Source: Xestospongia bergquistia
Taxonomy: Eukaryota > Porifera > Demospongiae > Haplosclerida > Petrosiidae
Reading direction: 5' to 3'
Length of the DNA stretch: 64,000 bases
NCBI GenBank assembly: GCA_963965975.1
Contig: OZ014422.1
Location: forward strand, 4,177,155 to 4,241,154
Of this stretch, positions 22,990 to 32,550 are shown in pieces. Numbering within the stretch: position 1 is the first letter of the stretch; each line of letters opens with the position of its first letter. The notes under the pieces are model-generated. The model was not told the origin of the DNA. It was given only the letters and a program-made list of their open reading frames with translations, and searched no databases. The translations under genes and the position numbers were made by a program.

Positions 22990-23560
22990 TCTTACATGTT
23001 CATACCCATACTGCTTCTGATACTGTTAAAAACTCAAGTGAGATGTCCCAAGTGCTCACTCCAGCTGTCACTGAAAATCACTACATCATCCAAGTAGGCT
23101 GCTGCAAATTATTCCATACCATGTATATTGTAAAACCTTATCCATTAATCATTGAAATATTGCCGGAGCACCTTGAAGACCAAATAGCCTAACATTGAAC
23201 TGAAATAGCCCGAAGGACGTCACAAATACTGTCTTGGGTCAGCCATCCTTGGCAACTGGAACCTGCCAATAACCACGAGTAAGGTCCAATGCTGAGATGA
23301 ATTTGGCTTTGCCAACTTGGGTGATCAGCTCGTCCACTCTGGGCATTGGATATGCATCACCTTACAAGAGTCTGCTCAAACACTGGTAATCAACACACAG
23401 CTGTAATGATCTGTCCTTCTTCTTTAACAGTGCCACTGGAGCACTCCAAGCAATTTCTGGTGGAGCATTTGATCCAACTCTTGTTTCACAGTGTCTATAT
23501 AGGAGTGTGGTAGGCAATAAGCCGGCAGTCGTACTGGATGAGCATCTCTAGTGAGAACAT
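22990..23560 (-). pseudogene. Reverse transcriptase domain, truncated (Ty3/gypsy type)
   Basis: It begins with the gypsy-type entry DAHPVRLPAY near 23530 and continues through WSAPVALLKKKD (about 23440), VDYQ, the palm segment FISALDLTRGYWQVP (about 23310-23270), GLQGAPAIFQ and the catalytic YLDDVV (about 23080-23096). Stops and shifts interrupt it after LSRLL, PVAKDG and AIFQ. The domain ends soon after the YLDD block with no RNase H. Its N-terminus is in one open frame (23861-23424) with the integrase C-terminus, which fixes the domain order integrase then reverse transcriptase. Confidence 0.88.
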
Positions 23561-23759
23561 AGTGTTCCACCAAATCTGTACAATCAGGAGTATTACTAAT
23601 CATATCACTAAATCCCTTTAACAACTGCATCAGGTTCTCCTGCTGGAATTGGATGAGATTATTTCCAAAAATTGGTTGACCTTTTGACTGTGTTTTACCA
23701 CTCTCTGTCCAGGTAGGTTTGTCCTGCTCCCTGTCCAATACTTCTGAACTATATAGAGC

Positions 23760-24836
23760 ACTGCTTGATGGGACATACCATTCACATAACATGTTGACAT
23801 GGAACAATTGTTTCCTTTTCCTGTGATCACGCATGTCCACAATATAATTGACTTCTCCCATGCGTTAGTTAAACACATGGGAGAAGGCAATTACCTCACA
23901 TGGCCCTTGCCATTGAGCAAGCAGTTTACTACTGGATGTGTGAAGAAGCACTAGCACTTGCTGTCCTGGCTTAAAGTCACAAGTACAGGCATTGCAGTTA
24001 TACCATTTACGTTGTCTCTCCTGGGCATTAGATAAATTACTCTTCACCAGCTCTGTCATTTTTGCTAGCTTGTCAGAAATTGAAAGGATATGAGATACCA
24101 CACTGTGTTCTCCAGGCCCTCCAGCTTCCCAGGTATTCTTCAGCATATCCAAAGGACCATTCACAGCTCTCCCATACAAAAGTTCAAAAGGAGAGAACCC
24201 TGTGAATGCCTGAGGGACCTCCTGATAAGCAAACAGGAGATTGGGCAACATTTTGTCACAGTCCTTGCCTTCACTTATTGCCGCTTTCTTTAACATGGAC
24301 TTTAGAGTTTGATTAAAACAATGCACGAGTCTGTCCGCTTGAGGATGGTAGGGGCTTGTTTGTAACTGATGGATGTAAAGCATTTTGTATAATTCTGATA
24401 GGAGTAGATGTAAAGTTATCCTCTTGGTCTGCGAGAATCTCATATGGGATGCCCACATTAGCAAAAATGAGGACTAGTTACTCAACAATGTTTTCAGTAT
24501 CAATTGAGTGTAAGGCAACAGCCTCAGGATACCGAGTTGCATTGTCACACAAGACGGGAATGTATCATTTTCCTGACCGACTGCAAGAGAGAGGTCCGAC
24601 AATATCCATAGCAACTCTCTTAAATGGAGTATCAATAATAGGGAGGGGAATGAGTGGTGATGGTTGCATATGATGTTGAGCAACCTTCTGGCATGATCCA
24701 CAGGTCCAGCAGTACTCCACCACATCTCTGTATATAGTTGGCCAATAGAACTGCTGTAAGATACATTGAGTCATCTTGTCTCAGCCCAAATGACCAGCAA
24801 GGGCAATGGAATGTGCCAGACTTATAACTCTGTCAC
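23760..24836 (-). pseudogene. Integrase (H2C2 zinc finger, DDE core, C-terminal module), inactive
   Basis: The H2C2 finger starts with the two His of AHSIALAGH (about 24830-24800, followed by an in-frame TGA), then FYWPTIYRDV and CWTCGSCQK. The first core Asp is in AMDIVGPL (about 24604); the second is in ADQEDNF (about 24435) after a frameshift and a TAA. The expected third acidic residue, after TSPYHPQ, is replaced by His in LVHCFNQTL (about 24300). The segment LLFAYQEVPQAFTGFSPFEL and the C-terminal block ending HVNMLCEW (about 23800) follow. Loss of the catalytic Glu and the stops mean no activity. The C-terminal end runs in frame into the reverse transcriptase. Confidence 0.88.
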
Positions 24837-24839
24837 GAC

Positions 24840-25165
24840 ATTCCTTTGGAAGCACGAGTTGTTCTACAGCTATGTCTTCACCATCTCTACCAGATGGCAT
24901 CCAATATCTTTACAGTAAACCATATTTCCAGTAGAATCGTATTCCACTACCAGTTGTACGATCTGCATAAGCTTTATTATACTGACTGATTCCAATGATG
25001 GGTCGGTCTTCTATAGCGTCTTCAATACTTCTGAGTCAATCCTTCGAATATGGTTGTCACCTGATCCTCCACTTCTGTTGTACTGTTTCTTGTTTGCTCT
25101 CTTCATGTTTCTGCTTAATCTTCTCTTCTCTCGAGATTTCTCAAACAAATCATCATCTATCATCG
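24840..25165 (-). pseudogene. Linker between protease and integrase, degraded
   Basis: Highly charged, stop-rich remnant on the - strand: Glu/Arg/Lys-rich codons after the protease, then a stretch like the region that precedes the H2C2 finger in gypsy elements. No domain is assigned. Open frames on the + strand here are antisense shadows. Confidence 0.5.
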
Positions 25166-25729
25166 TCATCTAATCTGTCTCTTCACTCTTGTCTTCTTCC
25201 TCCTTATTATGATCATCGCCCTTTGCTTCGGTTCTCTGCTCCTCTTCATTAATGGGTATGATGTCACTCCGCATTTCTCCTCCAATTGTTTCTCCTCAAC
25301 CTTTTGTTCCTTGTGTTTCCGTACTGCAGCTATTGTCATTATTCCCATGGCCTTCTCTGGTTCCCCTACTCCAGAGTTCTGTTTAGTTAATAGCTCGGGT
25401 AGTTGGGACACATCTGTAGCCAACAGTACTCCCACAGGTAAGCGATCTGAGACAGCAGCCTCAACTTCTATTGGTTTTCCCTCGACTTCCATGTGCACCT
25501 TTGCCAAGTGACACAACACTGTGGCTCCATGTGCACAACACACCATAGTAGCTTTTCCTTCAAGCAACACCTCTTCAGGTACTAGCTTCCGATGTATTAG
25601 AGTCCTTGAACAACCTGTGTCTAATAGAATATTTTTCACATATGTTCCCTCTACTGTCCCAGATCTCATTATTCCAGACTCCTGATGAGTGTTGTTCTGC
25701 CCACAGAACATGACATTATATGAGGGCAA
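25166..25729 (-). pseudogene. Retroelement aspartic protease region (187-codon open frame)
   Basis: The active-site motif LLDTGCS is at residues 35-41 (Asp at about 25619-25621), followed by a second beta-hairpin region and the typical LPVGVLLATDV (near residue 98). The protease spans roughly residues 25-115. The remainder is a Lys/Glu-rich tail leading to the integrase. Retropepsins of this kind act as dimers and cut the Gag-Pol polyprotein. The frame is open here, but the gag and pol parts on both sides are broken. Confidence 0.85.
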
Positions 25730-26050
25730 TGTGAAGAGTAGTGTCCTTACTCATCACAGTTGTAGCATTCAATATCCTTCTTTCTTCTTTTTCTCCTTCT
25801 ACTACCTGAGCCTCCGTTTCCAGTACTAGTCATTGCCAATATGCCAGCTGTTTTAGTAGTAGGACAATCTTTCACCTTACGTCCAGGTTACCACATCCAT
25901 GACACAGTCCACATACTCCTCCAGATGTGCCATAGATTGCTTTCCATTTGATGAGCCCAGTCGGGGTCCTCTAGCCAGGACGTAATCATCAGCATACTCT
26001 CCAGCCTCCTTGCTTGTCTTAGGCTTACGCTCCTTCACCCATATACGTAC
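25730..26050 (-). pseudogene. Gag C-terminal part: SCAN-like capsid segment and zinc knuckle
   Basis: The segment VRIWVKERKPKTSKEAGEYA (about 26055-25995) with following DDYVLARG resembles the capsid C-terminal region from which vertebrate SCAN domains are thought to derive. Downstream are a degenerate Cys/His stretch (about 25890-25860), a basic RRRKRRKK run and a CCHC knuckle, C-Y-N-C...G-H-Y-S-S-H-C (about 25765-25725). The knuckle carries an in-frame TAA at 25747-25749. The knuckle binds RNA in functional relatives. Confidence 0.8.
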
Positions 26051-26256
26051 ATAAGGAGAGTTGAAAATGTCTTTTGTGACCTCCATCGAAAATCAGCTTG
26101 AGCTTGAGCGTTTGCTTCCTCGTCAAGTTCTTCTGTACCATCTACAAAACCCCATAGTCCCTTAGCCAACAGCATATGTCACATCTGGAACTTCAATGTA
26201 GTCCAGTTCGTGGTATCTAACTTGTTAATGGACCATTTATCATCTACAGCTGTCAT
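26050..26256 (-). pseudogene. Copia-type gag N-terminus
   Basis: An ATG at 26254-26256 opens MTAVDDKW, then KLDTTNWTTLKFQM, a TGA (26179-26181), HMLLAKGLWGFVDGT and ADFRWRSQKTFSTLLM. The order 'kl.g.NW.twkfqm..ll..k.lwg.vdg' is the hallmark of Ty1/copia gag (UBN2/DUF4219 type), not of gypsy gag. It passes within about 15 bases, near 26045-26062, into the gypsy-type gag segment in a different frame. Confidence 0.8.
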
Positions 26257-26349
26257 TTTGACTCTTGCTAATTCGTTGTCCAAAAAAAGATTATATACAG
26301 ATCAGCACAACTACAAACCTGGGTCTAGTGTGATGAATTTAGTTGGAGA

Positions 26350-26363
26350 CTGGGCTCATAACC
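26350..26363 (-). promoter_or_regulatory. Primer binding site, half initiator-tRNA-Met type
   Basis: On the - strand GGTTATGAGCCCAG follows the LTR end without a gap. It differs by one base from the complement of the anticodon-arm region of initiator tRNA-Met, the primer used by copia-type elements through a cleaved tRNA half. This ties the LTR to the Ty1/copia class. Confidence 0.8.
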
Positions 26364-26702
26364 TGTTGAAAGTTTTTGTATAGTTCTATGGTCAGACTGC
26401 AGCTGAGTACATAGCTCTGTTCTCGTCACAACTAAGTTTAAGTAGAACTTGTATTTAAATGAAATCAATACGGTTAGACTAACAATGTGAACAAAAATCA
26501 GGTATTTATAACAGAAATCAAACAAAGAACAAAGATTAAACTAAATGGACAAAGATAAGGACTATCACAGAAATCATGAATGAGAAAGTTTACACACACT
26601 TAATTAACACTTAAATGATTCAAAGAAAATAGACTTACAGATAGACTAATTTACACACAAATGAATACAGATAAACAACCTAACCAATTACCTCTTCCAA
26701 CA
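26364..26702 (-). mobile_element. LTR, 339 bp, copia-like
   Basis: On the - strand it begins TGTTGGAAGAGG and ends CTTTCAACA, giving matching short inverted ends (TGTTGGAA/TTTCAACA) and the standard TG...CA termini. The primer site follows directly. The outer flank at 26703 falls inside a dispersed repeat (compare 29255 and 30556). No second LTR is in the window, so its age cannot be judged by LTR comparison. Confidence 0.78.
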
Positions 26703-26890
26703 GGTCAATCATTATTACCATGAGACATGACTTGTTACATAAATAAGACATTGTTATATATCATAAGTGGGCATTAATTAGAATACGTTTCATATTCTAA
26801 TTAATTTGTGGTTTAACAGAATTTTGTGTATAATATGTTTAAAGAATGAGAGAGTATTTTCTTCTGTCAAGGTACTACAAGAATAAGAGA
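26703..26890. repeat. Dispersed repeat R, copy 1 (partial)
   Basis: The stretch 'tcaatcattatta...acataaataagacat...gggcattaattagaat' matches 29257-29338 and 30558-30640. The following 'tttgtggtttaac...gagagtattttcttctgtc' matches 30660-30725. It is cut on its left by the LTR and runs on its right into the GA-rich block, just as copy 3 does. Confidence 0.8.
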
Positions 26891-27152
26891 AGCGAAAAAC
26901 TCTGAAAAGAAATAGATTGAGAGATACCGAGTGTGAGAGAGAGACTCCTAATGTGAGGGAGAAGAGACAGAGAGGAAGAAAGACTAAGAGACATGAGTGT
27001 GTGAGTGAGAAAAAGAGAGAGAGAAAAGGAATTAAAGAAACTGGGAGTGTGGTTGTGTGAGAAAGTGGAAAAGATGGAGGTAGCCTCTGACAGTGATGCT
27101 CTGTGAGATAGAGAGAGAGAGAGACGAGAATGAAACGGAGAGACTCTGAATC

Positions 27153-27189
<37 letters not shown>

Positions 27190-27785
27190 GACAGACAGAC
27201 AAAGAGAAAATAAGAGAGAAAGAAAGAGAAATAGAGACTGATAGAGAGAGAGAGGGAGATTCTGAAAGAAAGAGAGAGAGAATAAACTGAGGAAGGAGAC
27301 ACAGAGAAAGACTGACAGACTCTGAGAGTGTGTTTATGTGTTTGTGTGTAACAGGCACTCTAACAGTGATAAACTATGAGAGAGAGAGAGAGAGAGAGTA
27401 AGAGAAAGAAAGAGATATAGACAGAGACAAAGAGACAGAGAAAGAGAGAGAGGGAAAGACTCTGACAGTCTATGTGCATGGGTGAGAGAAAGGGACAGAG
27501 AGTACAGAATGAAAAGAAGTGAATAAGAAAGAGACATACAAAATAATAAGTAGAGAGAGAAATTTTTAAAATGAGAGAATGAGAGACATAGAGACTCAGA
27601 GAGTAATATAGAGAGATAATCCTATTGCGAGGGGCGAGAGAGACAAGGAGAAAGACTGACAGAATCTAAGAATGTAAGTATGTAACTGAAAAAAGAGACT
27701 CTGACAGTGAAGTACTATGAAAGAGAGAGAGATACTCTGAAAGATACCGGGAGAGTGAGGGAGGACTTCTTTTGTGATGGAGGAT

Positions 27786-27817
<32 letters not shown>

Positions 27818-28955
27818 TGAATGAGAGACTCTGTGAATGTTTCTGTGACAGAGAAAGTGAAAGTGAGAGAAAGAGAAAGAGTGTGAGTGTGCTAGAGAAA
27901 GGCTTTATGTGTGATACCATATGAGAGAGAGACACACACATAGTAACACATACAGACAGATTGAGACTCTAAGTGTGCGTGTGTTTGCGTGTGTGTGTGT
28001 GTGCGTGTGCATGTGTGTGTGTGTGTGAGGGAGGGAGAGAGACACAGTCAGATAGAGTATAATAGGAGAGAGATACAGAGACATTGATAAGGAATGTGAG
28101 ACTCTAAGAGAGAGAGTTCTAAAGTAAGGGAAGGAGAGACAGATAGACTGAGAGAATCTGTGTTTGTGAGTATGAGAGAGAGAGACTTCTAAAGTGAGAG
28201 AGTGAGAGAGAGAAAAAGTGAAAGAATTTGATAGTGTATCTCAGTGTTTAATAGAGAAAGAAGGGACTCTGAGAGTGATCGACTATGAGATAGAGAGAGA
28301 GAGATAGGGACTCAGAGAGTGAGAGAGAGAGAAACTGTAAGGGTGGCTGTCTATGAAACTCTAACAGAGATTCTCTGATAAAGATATCAAGAGGCTATGA
28401 AAGTGCATGTGAGGAAGGAGGGACTGAGAGATACTTTGACTGAGAGAAAGAGATTTTGAGAGAGAGAGATAGAGGAACTCTTAAGATGTTTGTATTTGTA
28501 TGTGAGAGGATAACATGCATGTAGGGAAACAGAGAGACTGTGTGAGTGGAAGAACGTAAAAGAGAGACACTCCAAGAGATAGACCGTGAGAGAGAGATTC
28601 CTAAATAAGAGAAACATAGGCACAGAGAGATAGCCAAGCAGAAACTCTGAGAAAATCTACGTGTGAGATAGGGAGAAAGAGAAATAGAGATTGATCAGGA
28701 GAGACATTGTGAGAGTGAGAAAAACAGAGAGAGAGAGAGAGAGAGTCTCAGAGTGAGAGAGAAAGATAAGGACAGAAAGAGAGACTGAAAGACTTTGCGT
28801 GAGTAAAACTCAACGAGAAAAACACTCTAAGAGAGACACAGAGATAAAAGAGAGGGACTGACTCTGAGATAAAGAGAGGGAGAGTAATAAAAGATAAAGA
28901 GTGATAGAGATATAGAGACAGAGAGAGAGATGAATAGAGTCTCTCATAGCAAGTT
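26890..28955. repeat. Purine-rich GA block 1, about 2.1 kb
   Basis: The + strand is largely G and A (GAGAGA runs) with recurring 'gactctgagagtg' and 'actatgagagag' words and short (GT)n runs, for example near 27150 and 27970-28027. Frames on the - strand that read as Ser-Leu repeats come from the CT-rich complement and are not genes. Long polypurine tracts with mirror symmetry can form triplex (H-)DNA. Confidence 0.92.
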
Positions 28956-29340
28956 CATCAGCCGGGTAGTTTGAGGTCCATAAAAAATAACCTTCATATT
29001 TCATTCAAAAAACAATGTAACCTGTGAAACTAATAGATCAAGTCAAAGGCCAACCAAAAATGCTTCATCGAAACATATTACACGTTATATCACACCAATG
29101 ACTCTGGTACATTATATTGGAATATGTTTTAGTAAATCACACATAGGAATGGATTGATTTGCAAGTTCTTGAGTTGTTCATTTGTTGTCTTCTTACTAGT
29201 AGGTTTGCTGATAATCAGTATGATAACTACTACTAATACACCACTAATAGACTAGTTCAATCATTATTATCACATGATATAATTTGTCATATAAAAAAAC
29301 TATATCATACATCATGACTATGGGCATTAATTAGAATAGG
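28956..29340. repeat. Dispersed repeat R, copy 2
   Basis: It includes 'gaaacatattacac', 'ctctggtacatta', 'ggattgatttgcaagttctt', 'gttgtcttcttactagtag', 'actactactaatacac' and 'gggcattaattagaat', in the same order as copy 3 at 30300-30640. It is followed directly by the piggyBac fragment instead of the usual purine-rich transition. Confidence 0.85.
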
Positions 29341-29780
29341 AGACAGAAGGATCTTTTTTCCATAATTAAATTTTGTTCAAGAAGTTCTTTCGTTACAGCT
29401 AACCAAAAGTCTAAGTGAGTCATTGGTTTCTCAGCAGCTATATTATGTAGTATCCATGCATTCACTAAACTGAGATCTACTAGGTGAAAGAACACTCGCT
29501 TCCACCATTTCACTGTCCTATTTTAGTACTACAATAATCTGTGAATGCTACATAATTGGCTAACCTATGTGAATAGCCATAAGACTGCAACATTGGATCA
29601 CTTAGATCGACCACACCCATGTATTGATTGTAGTCCTCTATCATCACAGGTTTAGTGATTTTTACAACACCAGTGTGAGCTCTTCTTGTTCTACATCATC
29701 ACAGGTTTAGTGATCTCTTCAAAACCAGTGTGAGCTCTTCTTGTTCTCCTCCGTTTGACTAACATATCATCATTGTTAAA
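29331..29780 (-). pseudogene. piggyBac-type transposase fragment
   Basis: On the - strand the segment reads ITKPVMIEDYNQYMGVVDLSD (Asn/Met-Gly-Val-Asp box of DDE_Tnp_1_7 transposases, near the last catalytic Asp), then after a frameshift KWWKRVFFHLVDLSLVNAWI and HLDFWLAVTKELLE (29513-29331). This is the C-terminal part of a piggyBac-family DNA transposase, related to PGBD4-like proteins. A 55 bp tandem duplication (starts at 29641 and 29696) and the frameshift at about 29520 break it. The N-terminal two thirds and terminal repeats are absent. Confidence 0.8.
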
Positions 29781-29784
29781 TATG

Positions 29785-30295
29785 ATAGAGAGAGTGAGAC
29801 ACACTGACGGAGAGAGAAAGACTGACAGAGAGAGACTCTTAAAGTGAAGGAAAGAAAGATAGATAGAAAGATGGACTCACAGTCACTCTGTGTGTCTCTC
29901 TCATGCATGCACAGGTACACACACTCTGAGACTCTCTCTCTCTAGACTGAGAGACAACAAGAAATAACAAATAGATAACCTGAGATACATAGATTAAGGG
30001 AGAGTGAGATAGAGACAGATATAGAGTCCTAAAGTTAGGGAGACAAAACAGTGAGAGGAAGAGAATAAGAGAGACCGGGAATCAAGGAGAGAGAGAGATA
30101 AAGTGAGAGTAAGAGGTCATAACAGTCAGAGAAAAAAAGAGAGACTCAGAAAAAAAAGACACTTAGAAAGAGAGGGAGAGACTGTCAGACTCCAAGAGTG
30201 TGTTTGTGTGAGACAGAGACTCCCCCAGAGCGAGAGACTACCAGAGACACGCACTCCTAGAGAGAAAAGATTAAGCAATCCTGAGAGTATGTGTG
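29785..30295. repeat. Purine-rich GA block 2
   Basis: It has the same composition and words as block 1 ('gagagagactct', 'agagtgtgtttg'). A short pyrimidine-rich inversion of sense occurs at 29890-29945 ('tctctctctctag'), so the purine strand switches locally. Confidence 0.88.
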
Positions 30296-30770
30296 TGTTT
30301 ATGTCAAAGGTCAACTAAAAATTCTACATTGAAACATATTACACATTATCACAGCAATGAGCCTGGTACATTACATCAAAATATGTTTAGGAAATAACAC
30401 ATAGTAGTAATATATGTGATAAGAAACACAGTATAGAATGTCTCTTACACTGGATTGATTTGTAAGTTCTTGAGTTGTTTATTTGTTGTCTTCTTACAAG
30501 TAGATTTCACGATAATAAGTACAATAACTACTACTAATACACTACTAATAGACTAGCTCAATCATTATTATCATGTGACATAATTTGTTACATAAATAAG
30601 ACATCATTATAGATCACGAATGTGGGCATTGATTAGAATGTCATGCAGGTGGGTCTCATTTGTGATTTAATGGAAATTGGTGCAAAATCAGTAAAAAGGA
30701 TGAGAGAATAGTTTCTTCTGTTCAGGCTATGAGAAGAATTAGAGTGAGAGAGAAAAACAGATAGAGACTC
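30296..30770. repeat. Dispersed repeat R, copy 3 (longest)
   Basis: It runs from 'gtcaaaggtcaactaaaaat' through 'gaaacatattacacattat', 'ggattgatttgtaagttctt', 'actactactaatacac', 'tcaatcattattatcatg' and 'gggcattgattagaat' to 'gaatagtttcttctgttc' and then into GA-rich sequence. It is flanked by purine blocks on both sides. No open frame or terminal inverted repeat was recognised. Confidence 0.85.
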
Positions 30771-31790
30771 TGAGAGTGAGAGAGAGATAAAGAGAGAGAG
30801 AGAGAGACAGTGAAAGTTAGAGACTATAAGAGAGTGATAGTAACATTGAGATAGATACATAGCAAATCTCAAGGAGAGACAGAGAGAGACAGACACAGAG
30901 AGATGGATGGAGGGAGGGAGAGAGAGAGTCTGAGAGTGAAAGACTATGAGACAGAGAGACTCTGAGAGAGAGAGAGGAAGATTGAGAGATCCTGAGAGTG
31001 TTTGTGTGTACCCAGAGAGAGAGAGACAGAGAGAGAGAGATCCTTTTAGACTTAAAAAGAGCGAGACAGAGAGAGATAGATGTTCAGAGTAAGAAAGAGA
31101 GAGTGACACTCTGAGAGAGGAAAAGAGAGACTTTGAGTAAGAGAGAGAGAGACTGTGAGAGTGAGATACTATGAGAGAGATTCTGATAGATAAATAGAGA
31201 GAAACAGAGGAGGAAAACAGAGACTCAGAGAAATATAGAGAAAGAGAGACCCTGAAAGAGAGAAAAAGGAATACATAGAGTCTAAAAAAAGAGAAAGTTG
31301 GAGATTCTGGGAAGTGAGAGAGAGACCCTTAGAAAAAGAGAAGGACAGAGATTTTGTGAGACAGAGAAAGAGAGACAGAGAGGGTCGGTGAAAAAGAGAC
31401 TGAGAGAGAGAGAGAGAAAGAGAGAGGCTATGAGAGAGAGAAAAACACTCAGAGAAACAGAGAGAGACACTACTATATAGATAAGACTTTGAGAGAGCAA
31501 AAGATAGAGCATGAGTGTGAGACTTTGAGAGAGAGGGAGAGCCTCAGATCAGTAAGATATATAGAGAAATAGAACAAAAATGAAAGAGAGCAAGGCTATG
31601 AGAAGTGAGAGACTTCAAAACAGAGAGAGAGAGACGCCTCAAAGAGAGAAAGAAATAGAGAAAGAGAGACAAAGAAAGAGAAACAAAGAGATAGAGAGAG
31701 AGAGAGACAGACAGACAGATAGACACAGAGACAGAGAGACAATATGAGAGACAGAGACAGAAAATCTCTGGGTGCACGTTTATCAGCTAT
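30771..31790. repeat. Purine-rich GA block 3, about 1.0 kb
   Basis: Almost uninterrupted G/A on the + strand with periodic 'gagactctgagagtgag' and 'actatgagagag' motifs. Ser/Leu-rich frames on the complement are composition artefacts. Confidence 0.9.
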
Positions 31791-31930
31791 CTCAGTTTGA
31801 GTCTCTTGCACTGGATTGATTTTCAAGTTCTTGTGTTGTTTATTTGTTGTCTTCTTACTAGTAGATTTGTTCATAACAATTAATTAGAAATGAGGTAGAG
31901 GGTGTGGCTTATGGTACAATAGAAGTTCAC
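31791..31930. repeat. Dispersed repeat R, copy 4 (short fragment)
   Basis: The stretch 'ctggattgattttcaagttc ... gttgtcttcttactagtaga' matches copies 2 and 3. It ends early, running into 'aacaattaattagaaatgag'. Spacing of this landmark (about 29151, 30451, 31811) is near 1.3-1.36 kb, so R plus GA block behaves as a loose tandem unit. Confidence 0.78.
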
Positions 31931-32070
31931 GCATTACGAGAGAGGGTGACTATAAGAGAGATACTCCTAGAGAGACTCCTAAACTGAGGAAGAGAAAACA
32001 TTTAAGAGACTTTAAGAAAGTGTGTAAGTGTCAGAGAGACTCTAAGAGTGAGACACTATGAAAGAGTGAA

Positions 32071-32114
<44 letters not shown>

Positions 32115-32395
32115 TTTATATATATAGAAAGAGAGTCTGTAAGACTCCGAAAGTGTAAATGTGTGGGTGGGCGTTAGAGAGAGAGAGACACTTAGAATGA
32201 GAAACTATGATAGAGAAAGAGGTAAAGAGAGACACAGAGACTCTAAGAGAGTGTGTGTGTGTGTGTGAGAGAGAGACAGACAGCTCTGTGAGTGAAACAC
32301 AATGAGAGAGAGAGAATAGACTCTAAGAGAGTGTGAGACAGAGAGAGATAGAGAAAGAGAAATAAAGAGAGATAGATAGAGAGAGAGAGAGAAAC
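31931..32395. repeat. Purine-rich GA block 4 with an (AT)n tract
   Basis: GA-rich as above. A dinucleotide AT run of about 55 bp lies at 32072-32126, and (GT)n at about 32251-32268. The purine bias stops at about 32393. Confidence 0.88.
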
Positions 32396-32550
32396 CAATA
32401 TACTTCAGTAGTCTAACTATTGTCAATATTAAAACAATGTGACACATACAGCTGATCAATGTGCCTCCTCCTATTTACGCAGTCTTCCTCAATACTATAA
32501 GATATGATGTAATTAATAAAAGGGTGCAGTCTCACAACATAGTGGTTGCA
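32396..32550. other. Unique spacer between GA block 4 and the 143 bp satellite
   Basis: About 155 bases of ordinary AT-rich sequence with no match to the flanking repeats and no coding signal. The first satellite monomer begins at about 32551 ('aagttaataactttagagcg'). Confidence 0.6.

Larger units (their letters stand above)
22986..26702 (-). mobile_element. Decayed LTR retroelement, Ty3/gypsy Gmr1-like pol with a copia-like 5' end
   Basis: Read on the - strand from 26702 downwards, the element shows a 339 bp LTR, a half-tRNA-iMet primer site, copia-type gag N-terminus, gypsy-type SCAN-like gag C-terminus, zinc knuckle, aspartic protease, integrase, then reverse transcriptase. Integrase before reverse transcriptase, together with a SCAN-like gag, is the known signature of the Gmr1-like group of Ty3/gypsy elements. 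The copia-type 5' end is foreign to that group and implies a junction near 26050. RNase H, the 3' LTR and the target duplication are missing at about 22986. Stops and frameshifts occur throughout, so this copy is dead. Confidence 0.85.

Noticed and set aside
22990-23060. 'MGMNM' on the - strand, similar to a reductase motif
   Set aside because: It lies at the broken end of the retroelement reverse transcriptase, on the other strand and away from the reductase exons. The match is short and by chance.
24356-25511. + strand open frames of 85-105 codons over the retroelement
   Set aside because: They are antisense to integrase and protease codons and show no domain of their own.
26790-32460. Many - strand open frames rich in Ser-Leu-Ser-Leu, up to about 170 codons
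   Set aside because: They are translations of CT-rich complements of GA repeats, occur in several frames at once, and lack any domain or stable start.
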